Shown in pieces: positions 1 through 5,613 of a stretch of 10,660 bases of DNA. Numbering within the stretch: the stretch's first letter is position 1; every line of letters begins with the position of its first letter. The notes beneath the pieces were generated by a model that was given only the letters and a program-made list of their open reading frames with translations, did no database searches and was not told the DNA's origin. Both the position numbers and the translations under genes were made by a program. Origin of the DNA: Streptomyces speibonae (GTDB taxonomy: Bacteria; Actinomycetota; Actinomycetes; Streptomycetales; Streptomycetaceae); contig KL568545.1 of the NCBI GenBank assembly GCA_000715605.1, positions 5,866 to 16,525 on the forward strand. Direction: 5' to 3'.

Positions 1-76
1 GCCGGGCGCGATGGCGGGCGCCCTCGCCGCCGTCCGGGGCCGCATCCTCGCCGAGGACGGGCCTGAGGCCGCCTAG
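1..76 (+). CDS. C-terminal end of an unidentified protein (partial)
   Basis: Reading from base 2, an open frame gives 24 codons ending in TAG at 74-76. The residues are rich in Ala, Gly and Arg (a GAMAGALAAVRGRIL-type helix, then an acidic AEDGPEAA tail). Third codon positions are nearly all G or C, as in the other genes here, so this is probably the true tail of a gene that begins outside the window. The fragment is too short to assign to a family. It is followed by a terminator and faces the transporter gene convergently, so it does not appear to belong to the catabolic cluster. Confidence 0.6.
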   Translation, partial: PGAMAGALAAVRGRILAEDGPEAA

Positions 77-146
77 CACCGCGGAATGAGGAGGGACGGA
101 CGGCCGGATCCCACATGAACCGGCCGGTCCCTCGGCCGTCCGGAAA

Positions 147-214
147 GACCGGTGCCGTGGCCGGCCCCAGAAGCACGCAGCTCCTGCGGGTCGGCCACGG
201 CACCGGTCCCTTTT
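147..214. terminator. Rho-independent terminator between convergent genes
   Basis: A perfect 17-bp inverted repeat pairs 147-163 with 192-208 around a 28-base loop. On the plus strand it is followed by a T-rich run (CCTTTTGTGTTT, 209-220), which suits termination of the gene ending at 76. On the minus strand the exit side has only TTT (146-144) before GC-rich sequence, so it may also stop the transporter transcript (stop codon at 239-241), but less efficiently. A weaker 10-bp inverted repeat (97-106 with 133-142) sits just upstream. The rest of 77-238 shows no gene. Confidence 0.8.
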
Positions 215-238
215 GTGTTTCCTTCTTGCCCGAGGCGG

Positions 239-1546
239 TCAGGTGAGCTCGGTTCCGCGGGTCTCCGGCAGCCGCAGCATGATGAGGAACATGGCCACAC
301 CGCTGGCCGCCACGTACCAGAAGAAGAGCGTGGACTGGCCGGCCGCGTTCAGCGCGGTGAGGATCAGCGGCGCCGTACCGCCGAAGGCGGCGACGGTCAC
401 GTTGTACCAGGCGCCGATGCCGAGGGCGCGGAGCTCCGTCGGAAAGAGCTCACTCATGATCGCCGGCAGAATGGAGGTGACCATGCTGTAGAAGCCCAGA
501 CCGACCAGGAAGCAGATGAAGAGGCCGGCCACATTGGGCCCGATCAGGTAGGACAGCGGCACGATCGTGATGGCGATGGCCCCGGCCGCGAAGAGCAGCA
601 CCGGCTTGCGTCCGATGCGGTCCGACAGGTACGCCGCCGGATACTGAAGCGCGACGAACACGGCCGTCGACACGGACAGCACCATGAACACATCGGTCGG
701 ATCGGCACCACGGCCCTGCACGGCGAACGGCGTCATGGCCGCGAAGAAGCTGTAGAAGCACAGGGTGGACAGTGCCGAGATCCCGACGACCCGCAGCACG
801 CTCATCGGGTGCCTCTTGAGCGTGGTCACCAGCGGACGGCGCACGCGCTGCGCGACTTCCTTGCGCTTCTCGAACAGCTCCGTCTCGGACAGGGTGCGGC
901 GGAGCCAGATGCCGAGCACGCCGAGCAGACCGCCGACGATGAAGGGGATGCGCCATCCGTAGGACTCCATGGCGTCCGTGCTGAGCGACCGTGAGAGGAA
1001 GAACGCCGTCAGCGAGGCCAGCAGCACCGCGCCGGCGGTGGAGATCTGGAAGAAGGAGCTGTACCGGCCACGGTGACTGGGGGGAGCGAGTTCTGCCAGG
1101 TAGACATTGGAGTTGGCCGCCTCGCCGCCGACCGCGATGCCCTGGGCGATCCGGGCCACGATCAGCAGGAGCGGTGCGAACCAGCCGATCTGAGCGAAGC
1201 TCGGCAGCAGACCGATCACCAGCGAGCCGCCCGCCATCAGAACGATGGTGTACAGCAGCGCCAGGCGTCGTCCCTTGACGTCGGCCAGGCGCCCCAGCAA
1301 CAGTCCGCCGAGCGGGCGGAAGAAGAAGGCCAGGGCATAGGCCACGAACGTGTTGACCATGGCCAGCGTGTCGTTGCCCGGCGGATAGAACTGCGGCGCG
1401 AAGTAGATGCTGAACAGACCGAAAATCGTCCAGTCGTACCACTCGAGAGCGTTGCCGACACTCGCGGCGAACAGTTTCCTGCGCGGAAGCCGGTGTTTCT
1501 CCATGGCTTGCCTGTCGACTTGAAGGGTGCGGGCATTCGCTGTCAT
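239..1546 (-). CDS. MFS transporter, metabolite:H+ symporter (MHS) family
   Basis: This is a 435-residue inner-membrane protein of the major facilitator superfamily, with about 12 hydrophobic segments. The signature GNALEWYDWTIFG (residues 31-43) and the loop motif GRLADVKGRR (85-94) place it in the metabolite:H+ symporter group, whose members (KgtP, ShiA, ProP, citrate carriers) move carboxylates or betaines with protons. A C-terminal SELFPTELRALG segment is also typical of the group. The ATG at 1546 was chosen because TTGGAG lies 7 bases upstream of it. A longer frame starts at 1585 but lacks a comparable ribosome site. The gene has its own promoter region with a predicted GntR operator (1643-1651), which links it to the enzyme operons. 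Most likely it imports the pathway substrate, an organic acid. The substrate cannot be read from sequence. Confidence 0.9.
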   Translation of the reverse strand: MTANARTLQVDRQAMEKHRLPRRKLFAASVGNALEWYDWTIFGLFSIYFAPQFYPPGNDTLAMVNTFVAYALAFFFRPLGGLLLGRLADVKGRRLALLYTIVLMAGGSLVIGLLPSFAQIGWFAPLLLIVARIAQGIAVGGEAANSNVYLAELAPPSHRGRYSSFFQISTAGAVLLASLTAFFLSRSLSTDAMESYGWRIPFIVGGLLGVLGIWLRRTLSETELFEKRKEVAQRVRRPLVTTLKRHPMSVLRVVGISALSTLCFYSFFAAMTPFAVQGRGADPTDVFMVLSVSTAVFVALQYPAAYLSDRIGRKPVLLFAAGAIAITIVPLSYLIGPNVAGLFICFLVGLGFYSMVTSILPAIMSELFPTELRALGIGAWYNVTVAAFGGTAPLILTALNAAGQSTLFFWYVAASGVAMFLIMLRLPETRGTELT

Positions 1547-1633
1547 AGCGACTCCAAGATCATCGATACATGACCGAGTGCCCATTGCGGGAGCAGACTC
1601 CTCGCTGACGTCGGGCGAGTTCCACTCTGGCAG

Positions 1634-1663
1634 ATATATACCTGTCTGACAATGACCTAGCAG
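1634..1663 (-). promoter_or_regulatory. Transporter promoter region with GntR-type operator
   Basis: The perfect palindrome TGTCTGACA lies at 1643-1651. On the minus strand it reads TTGTCAGACA, directly followed by an AT-rich TATATAT (1640-1634) that could serve as a -10 element. The GT-N3-AC spacing is the one recognised by FadR-type GntR regulators. The same motif recurs at 4450-4458, and with one mismatch at 3048-3056. The distance to the chosen start at 1546 leaves a leader of roughly 80-90 bases. I did not find a convincing -35 at ideal spacing, so the exact transcription start is uncertain. Confidence 0.6.
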
Positions 1664-1741
1664 CTCGCTATCTTCTTACCGCAGGGTAGTGAACGGGGCA
1701 TCGCGTGGACGCGCATGGACCGGCGAGGGCGGACGGATGCC

Positions 1742-1810
1742 GGACAGGGGCACCTGGGCGGCGTACCGGTGCCGCCGGCCGTAACGACGGCCGTCCTGCG
1801 TCCCCTGTCC
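1742..1810. repeat. Nested inverted repeat, possible three-way junction
   Basis: The outer arms GGACAGGGG (1742-1750) and CCCCTGTCC (1802-1810) are perfect complements. Between them sit two further hairpins: GGCGGC/GCCGCC (1757-1762 with 1771-1776) and CGGCCGT/ACGGCCG (1776-1782 with 1787-1793, 4-base loop). The two share base 1776, so one pair must open slightly. Together they could form a three-way junction in RNA of either strand. No T-run follows on either side, so it does not look like a standard terminator. It may be a structured untranslated or noncoding RNA element, or chance in very GC-rich DNA. Confidence 0.4.
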
Positions 1811-2193
1811 CATGGCGCCTCTGGCCCCAAAGGTCACCGGACCAGGTAAGGGGTCGTACGGTGGGGGCGGGCGAACGGGCGTGTGCCCGGGGCTGCGGAC
1901 CGCGTCCCGTGCGTACCGGCCGGAAGGCCGAGGTGTACTTCGGGGCCACTGATGCGGTGTCATCCGAGCTGCGGTGTCTCGTCATGTCCGGAGCAGAAGG
2001 CGCGGTGCTCAGGACCGGCTTCCCCGACGACGGTCCCGTCGGTGGCGAGGCAGCGAGGTCCGTCAAGGAACTGCGGATGTCCCGTGGCGCGAGGGCTCCT
2101 TCTCCGTCCGCTCGACGGTCCCGACCCGCCGGCGCCGGCCCCGGCGCTCTGGTCACCGGCTTCGCTGCGGCAGTGTCGGCACGGTGCGTCCAC

Positions 2194-2212
2194 GCGTCAT
2201 GCGTCATGCGTC
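2194..2212. repeat. Short tandem heptamer GCGTCAT, 2.7 copies
   Basis: GCGTCAT occurs at 2194-2200 and 2201-2207, followed by a partial GCGTC at 2208-2212. It lies in the gene-poor stretch downstream of the GntR gene. No function is evident. Confidence 0.5.
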
Positions 2213-2304
2213 CGGGAGGGGCGTCACCCGTGTGCCGGTGTTGATGCCGGCCCAGTCCTGAGGGCTCTCCCGGATGCCGTCCGGTTTCGTGCGGGCCGTG
2301 CGGA

Positions 2305-2994
2305 TCAGCCGGTCCGCTGGGCGAGGCCGAACTGCTTCTCCAGTTCGGCCAGCCGCGCCAGGGCTGCCTTCTCGGCCTTGGCCACATGGTCCCGGCACAG
2401 CTGTTCCACCGCGTCGGCCTCGCCGAGTTCCGCCTTTTCCACGATGGCACGCAGTTCCCTCAGGGTCTCCTGAGGGCGGCCCGGAGCCGACAGCGACTTC
2501 GACCGGAGCAGGCTGGTGCGCCGCTGGAGCGACGCCAGCATCTGGTACGCGACCTCGTTGCCGGCTCCTTCGAACAGCACCCGGTAGAACTCGTCCTTGA
2601 TCGGGATCAGATTGCCCTGGTCCTCGATCTCCGCCTCGAACCGGTCGACGACGGCGGCCAGCTCCCGGCGCTGCTCCGGGGTCGCCTGTTCGGCGAACAG
2701 GCGACCGGCCAGACCCTCGAGGGAGGCCCGTACCTGGTACAGCTGCCTGGCCTCGTCCTCCGTCACCGACGCGACGACCGTGCCCTTGCCGGTGACCGAG
2801 ATGACGAGGCCTTCCGATTCCAGCTGGCGCAGCGCCTCACGGACGGACGGGCGGCTTGCCCCGGTCAGTTCGCACAGTTCCCTCTCGATCAGCAGGGAGC
2901 CCGGCTTGAACCGGAGGTCGGCGATGGCAGCACGAATGACCCGAGCGACCTGGTGACGGATCGGCTCCACTCGCTTGACCCGCATGTTGTCCAT
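2305..2994 (-). CDS. GntR-family regulator, FadR/FCD subfamily
   Basis: This is a 229-residue DNA-binding regulator. An N-terminal winged helix-turn-helix (about residues 8-75) includes IERELCELTGASRPSVREAL and the wing ISVTGKGTVV. A helical FCD effector domain follows (about 83-210). Such proteins normally repress catabolic genes until a small carboxylate ligand binds. The ATG at 2994 was chosen because GAGGTGG lies 7 bases upstream; an in-frame TTG at 3057 lies inside the predicted operator and is unlikely. An oddity: FCD domains usually carry Asp/His metal ligands, but the place where the first His is expected reads DEFYRVL (134-140) and the middle His is missing from RELRAIV. The only histidines are H14 and H203, so the usual metal site looks degenerate. 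The palindrome TGTCnGACA or a near copy occurs at its own promoter, the transporter promoter and the divergent operon promoter, which suggests autoregulation plus pathway control. Confidence 0.9.
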   Translation of the reverse strand: MDNMRVKRVEPIRHQVARVIRAAIADLRFKPGSLLIERELCELTGASRPSVREALRQLESEGLVISVTGKGTVVASVTEDEARQLYQVRASLEGLAGRLFAEQATPEQRRELAAVVDRFEAEIEDQGNLIPIKDEFYRVLFEGAGNEVAYQMLASLQRRTSLLRSKSLSAPGRPQETLRELRAIVEKAELGEADAVEQLCRDHVAKAEKAALARLAELEKQFGLAQRTG

Positions 2995-3024
2995 GGTGCT
3001 GCCACCTCGAAATGCCTGGAATGA

Positions 3025-3058
3025 TTTGTCATCTAGCATACAGCGGCTGACTGACAAA
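3025..3058 (-). promoter_or_regulatory. GntR gene promoter with paired operator half-sites
   Basis: The 68-base gap between the dehydrogenase stop and the GntR start contains TGACTGACA (3048-3056), a one-mismatch form of the TGTCnGACA palindrome. It also contains a perfect 7-bp inverted repeat, TTTGTCA (3025-3031) and TGACAAA (3052-3058), whose centres are 27 bases apart. On the minus strand TTGTCA (3057-3052) could be a -35 box, with TAGATG (3035-3030) as a -10 at a spacing of 16. The operator would then cover the promoter and allow autorepression. Confidence 0.55.
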
Positions 3059-3062
3059 CGGT

Positions 3063-3968
3063 TCAGCCGTAGAGGGTGCCGTTGAGCATTTCGACGTACT
3101 TGGCGATCTCGGTATGGTCGAGATCACTTCCGCCCCCGAGGCGGTCCAGCGCCTGCTCCCACTGGCTGACGCAGGCTTCCGTGAACGGTACTACCGCACC
3201 TTCCGCGGCGGCGACGTTCTGCGCGGTCCGGAGGTCCTTGACCATCAGATCCAGACGGAAGTTGGAGTTGTAGGCACCGGAGAGCACGAACTGCTTGAAC
3301 TTCAGCTTCGTCGAATTGTTCATGCCCGTGGACGCGTTGAGCACATCCACCATCAACGCGGGGTCCAGTCCGAAGCGTTTGCCGATCATCAGGACCTCCA
3401 GGCCGATGAGCATGCCGCCCGCCGAGCACAGGTTGTTCAACGCCTTCATCGCGTGCGCGTTGCCCGTGGCGCCGACCGGGGTCACTCGTGAGCCCATCGC
3501 GCTCAGAATCGCCGTCGCCTCCTCGACGTCGGCGTCCTCCCCGCTCACCATGATGGCGAGGTCGCCCCTCTGGGCACGCGCGATTCCGCCGGACACGGGG
3601 GCGTCGACGAACCGGCAGCCCGCCTCGCGCACCCGCTCGGCGAGCGCCCGGGTGCGCACCGGGTCGCTCGAACTCATGTCGAGAACGAGGCTTCCCGCGG
3701 AGAGGTGGGCGAGCACCTGTCCCTCGCCCACCAGTACGTCCTCGACGATGTCGCTGTTCGGCAGCATTGTGATCACGGCATCGGCCTGTGCGGCGAGGTC
3801 CGCCAGGCCGGCGGCGGCAGCGGCTTTGATGTCCTGTGCCACCCGCTGAGTGCGCCCGGCGTCGGCGTCGTGGAGCACGACTTGGTGCCCCGCGTCGACC
3901 AGCCGGGCGGCCATGGGCGCCCCCATGGCGCCCACGCCGATGAAACCGATCACGGCAGGGGTGTTCAC
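3063..3968 (-). CDS. NAD(P)-dependent beta-hydroxyacid dehydrogenase (3-hydroxyisobutyrate dehydrogenase family)
   Basis: This is a 301-residue cytosolic oxidoreductase of usual family length. The N-terminal Rossmann fold has GFIGVGAMGAPMA (residues 8-20). The substrate-binding motif DAPVSGGIARAQRG (122-135) follows, and K175 in HAMKALNN is the expected catalytic lysine. K244 in MVKDL is the second conserved lysine. Family members interconvert a hydroxyacid and an aldehyde- or keto-acid: 3-hydroxyisobutyrate, tartronate semialdehyde, L-threonate, or succinic semialdehyde/4-hydroxybutyrate. The motif before K175 reads GATGNAHAMK, with Ala where a Gly is common; the specific substrate cannot be chosen from this. 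It starts at GTG (3968) with GGAGGA 9 bases upstream and overlaps the upstream decarboxylase-like gene by 4 bases (GTGA), so the two are co-transcribed and translationally coupled. In this cluster it probably oxidises a hydroxyacid released by the hydrolases, or reduces the corresponding semialdehyde. Confidence 0.9.
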   Translation of the reverse strand: MNTPAVIGFIGVGAMGAPMAARLVDAGHQVVLHDADAGRTQRVAQDIKAAAAAGLADLAAQADAVITMLPNSDIVEDVLVGEGQVLAHLSAGSLVLDMSSSDPVRTRALAERVREAGCRFVDAPVSGGIARAQRGDLAIMVSGEDADVEEATAILSAMGSRVTPVGATGNAHAMKALNNLCSAGGMLIGLEVLMIGKRFGLDPALMVDVLNASTGMNNSTKLKFKQFVLSGAYNSNFRLDLMVKDLRTAQNVAAAEGAVVPFTEACVSQWEQALDRLGGGSDLDHTEIAKYVEMLNGTLYG

Positions 3969-4393
3969 GTTTCCGATTCCTCCAGTGGCTCGGCGCTCAG
4001 GGCCCCCTCGCCGACCAGTACCTCATGGGCGGCCTTGAAGGCGTCCAGGCCCGCGGGGATACCGCAGTAGATGGTGGCGTGGAGCAGGGTCTCGCGGATC
4101 TCGTCCACGGTGACGCCGTTGTTGAGCGCTCCGCGGACGTGCAGCTTGATCTCGGCGCTGCGGTTCAGGGCCGTGAGCATGGCGAGGTTGATCAGTGAGC
4201 GCGTCCGCCGGTCGACACCGTCGCGTGACCACGCGTAGCCCCAGCACCAGGCGGTGGTCACCTCCTGGAAGGCCTGCATGAAGTCGTCCGCGGCTTCCAG
4301 CGAGGCATTGACGTACTCCTTGCCGAGTACGTCGCGGCGGATCTCCAGTCCACGACGGAAAAGTTCGCTGATTTCTTCAGATGTGTCGGACAT
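3965..4393 (-). CDS. Carboxymuconolactone decarboxylase (PcaC-like) family protein
   Basis: This is a 142-residue all-helical protein of the CMD family. The core is RRTRSLINLAML (62-73), then AEIKLHVRGALNNGVTVDEIRE (80-101, H85 within) and HATIYCGIPAGLDAF (105-119). It has no CxxC pair, so it is not an AhpD-type peroxidase; it resembles 4-carboxymuconolactone decarboxylase PcaC. No other protocatechuate-pathway gene (pcaHG, pcaB, pcaD-type) is visible, so its real substrate may be a different lactone acid, or it may act in another way. The ATG at 4393 is preceded by AAGGGG, 4 bases away. It is the first gene of the minus-strand operon, overlaps the dehydrogenase, and diverges from the esterase gene across a shared operator. 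Confidence 0.85.
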   Translation of the reverse strand: MSDTSEEISELFRRGLEIRRDVLGKEYVNASLEAADDFMQAFQEVTTAWCWGYAWSRDGVDRRTRSLINLAMLTALNRSAEIKLHVRGALNNGVTVDEIRETLLHATIYCGIPAGLDAFKAAHEVLVGEGALSAEPLEESET

Positions 4394-4430
4394 GAATCCC
4401 CTTGGCGGTAGTTGACCCCGGCAGGTCCTG

Positions 4431-4459
4431 ACGTTAGCATCCTGTCAGCTGTCCGACAA
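4431..4459 (-). promoter_or_regulatory. Promoter of the decarboxylase-dehydrogenase operon
   Basis: On the minus strand TTGTCG (4459-4454) and TAACGT (4436-4431) lie 17 bases apart, matching a vegetative -35/-10 pair (TTGACN, TANNNT). Transcription would start near 4424, giving a leader of about 30 bases that contains the AAGGGG ribosome site. The -35 is part of the operator palindrome at 4450-4458, so repressor binding would block polymerase. Confidence 0.55.
4443..4458. promoter_or_regulatory. Predicted GntR operator between divergent operons
   Basis: The perfect palindrome TGTCCGACA lies at 4450-4458, with an extra half-site TGTCAG at 4443-4448. It is the same GT-N3-AC motif as upstream of the transporter and, with a mismatch, of the GntR gene. 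It overlaps the -35 of the minus-strand promoter and lies immediately upstream of the plus-strand -35, so one bound dimer could repress both directions. Confidence 0.6.
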
Positions 4460-4460
4460 G

Positions 4461-4494
4461 TTACATCAGCTAGCTGCCCGAGATAGGATGAACT
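4461..4494 (+). promoter_or_regulatory. Promoter of the esterase operon, probably leaderless
   Basis: TAGGAT (4484-4489) is a strong actinobacterial -10, and TTACAT (4461-4466) is a modest -35 exactly 17 bases upstream. The ATG at 4495 begins 5 bases after the -10, so the expected transcription start is at or next to the start codon, giving a leaderless mRNA. The AGGA inside the -10 could otherwise act as a weak ribosome site 6 bases from the ATG if transcription began further upstream. Confidence 0.6.
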
Positions 4495-5613
4495 ATGGTC
4501 TCCGGAACCTGGGATTCCGCCTTCAAGGACGTCGCCGACGCTTTTGAGGCCAACTTCGAGGCCGGTCTGGAGGTGGGCGCCAGTTGCAGCGTGGTCGTCG
4601 ACGGCCGCTGTGTGGTGGACGTGTGGGGCGGCAGGACCGATCTGCCCGAGGACAGTGCGCCCTGGGAGGCCGACACCATCGTGAACCTCATGTCGGTGGC
4701 CAAGGGATTCGTCGCACTGACCGTGCACATGCTCGGCGAACGCGGTGACGTCGATCTCGACGCCCCGGTGACGAAGTACTGGCCCGAGTTCGGCCGGGCC
4801 GGCAAGGACGGCATCCTCGTACGGCATCTGCTCGACCACCGGGCCGGCCTCGAAGTCCTGACCGAACCGCTGTGGCCGGGCGCCGTGTACGACTGGAAGG
4901 CGATGATCGGGGCGCTGGAGCGGCAGGCACCGCTGCACCCCGCGGGCACCCACGCGGCGTACCACACCGTCACCATGTCGTTCCTCGTCGGAGAACTGGT
5001 CCGCCGGGTCACCGGAAAGACCTACGGGCAGGTCCTGCGCGAACTGGTGACCGGGCCCTGCGACGCCGACTACCACGTGGGCCTGACCGAGGGCGACCTC
5101 GACCGCTGCGCACGGTTCCTCAAGTGGGCCGGGTACAACAGCCGCGGCCAGGGCGACGACGAGCCCAGTGAGCTCCTGGTGAAGGCCTGGGCGCAGTTCG
5201 ACCCCGCCACCGACGACGACTACAACAGCCGCCGGTTCCGCACGGCGGAGATCCCCGGCGTGAACGGCCACGGAAACGCCCGTGCCGTGGCCCGCGTCTA
5301 CGGTGCGCTGGCACAGGGCCGGCTGCTCGGCGACGCCGCACTGAACCGGGCCACCGAGATGCAGTGGTTCGAGACCGAGCCGGTGCTGTCCCATCACTAC
5401 CGGATGGGGCTCGGCTTCACCCTGAACAGCCCGGACGCCTACATGGGTCCGAACCCGCGCAGCTTCGGGCACGTCGGCGCCGGCGGAGCCACCGGACTGT
5501 GCGACCCCGACGCGCGCATCGGCTTCGCCTACGGCATGAACCTCATGCACCCCAGCCGGGACAACGGCCCCCGATCGCGCCGCATCCTCGACGCCCTCTA
5601 CGGATGTCTGTGA
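4495..5613 (+). CDS. Serine hydrolase of the beta-lactamase/family VIII esterase fold
   Basis: This is a 372-residue protein without a signal peptide, so it is probably cytosolic. The catalytic S67-x-x-K70 sits in MSVAKGF, followed by a helical VRHLLDHRAGL segment (109-119). Y156-H-T is at the position of the Y-x-N/S motif. FGHVGAGGATG (H326, G328) replaces the KTG strand of true beta-lactamases, as in EstB-type esterases and LACTB-like proteins. Family members cleave esters or lactones, or less often amides; antibiotic resistance is unlikely in this context. It is the first gene of the plus-strand operon, with a promoter-proximal ATG (see the leaderless promoter). Its last codons overlap the start of the next gene. 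It probably performs a first hydrolysis of the imported substrate or of a bound ester. Confidence 0.88.
   Translation: MVSGTWDSAFKDVADAFEANFEAGLEVGASCSVVVDGRCVVDVWGGRTDLPEDSAPWEADTIVNLMSVAKGFVALTVHMLGERGDVDLDAPVTKYWPEFGRAGKDGILVRHLLDHRAGLEVLTEPLWPGAVYDWKAMIGALERQAPLHPAGTHAAYHTVTMSFLVGELVRRVTGKTYGQVLRELVTGPCDADYHVGLTEGDLDRCARFLKWAGYNSRGQGDDEPSELLVKAWAQFDPATDDDYNSRRFRTAEIPGVNGHGNARAVARVYGALAQGRLLGDAALNRATEMQWFETEPVLSHHYRMGLGFTLNSPDAYMGPNPRSFGHVGAGGATGLCDPDARIGFAYGMNLMHPSRDNGPRSRRILDALYGCL

Larger units (their letters stand above)
1670..2304. other. Long region without a convincing gene
   Basis: About 630 bases lie between the transporter promoter and the GntR stop codon. Several frames are open on both strands, the longest plus-strand one being 1705-2244, but their translations are low-complexity Arg/Pro/Gly/Ala sequences with no recognisable domain and no good ribosome site. 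The stretch 1930-2085 in the plus frame has somewhat better third-position GC and may be gene decay. On the minus strand, 2204-2304 also looks coding-like (see findings). The region contains a nested inverted repeat (1742-1810), small hairpins at 1876-1889, 2234-2251 and 2270-2284, and a short heptamer repeat (2194-2212). None of the hairpins is followed by a U-tract. Confidence 0.5.

Noticed and set aside
1547..1585. Extended transporter start at 1585
   Set aside because: The ATG at 1546 has TTGGAG 7 bases upstream and gives the usual family length, with the extra residues not hydrophobic or conserved.
1876..1889. Small hairpin CGGGC/GCCCG considered as a terminator
   Set aside because: It has only 5 bp of stem with no following T-run on either strand, and is easily expected by chance at this GC content.
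1705..2244. Plus-strand open frame of 179 codons starting with GTG
   Set aside because: It has no ribosome site and no domain, many Arg/Pro/Cys codons, and mixed third-position usage. At most it may include a decayed fragment in the middle.
2995..3057. Extended GntR start at TTG 3057
   Set aside because: It would place the start inside the predicted operator/promoter, while ATG 2994 has GAGGTGG at ideal spacing.
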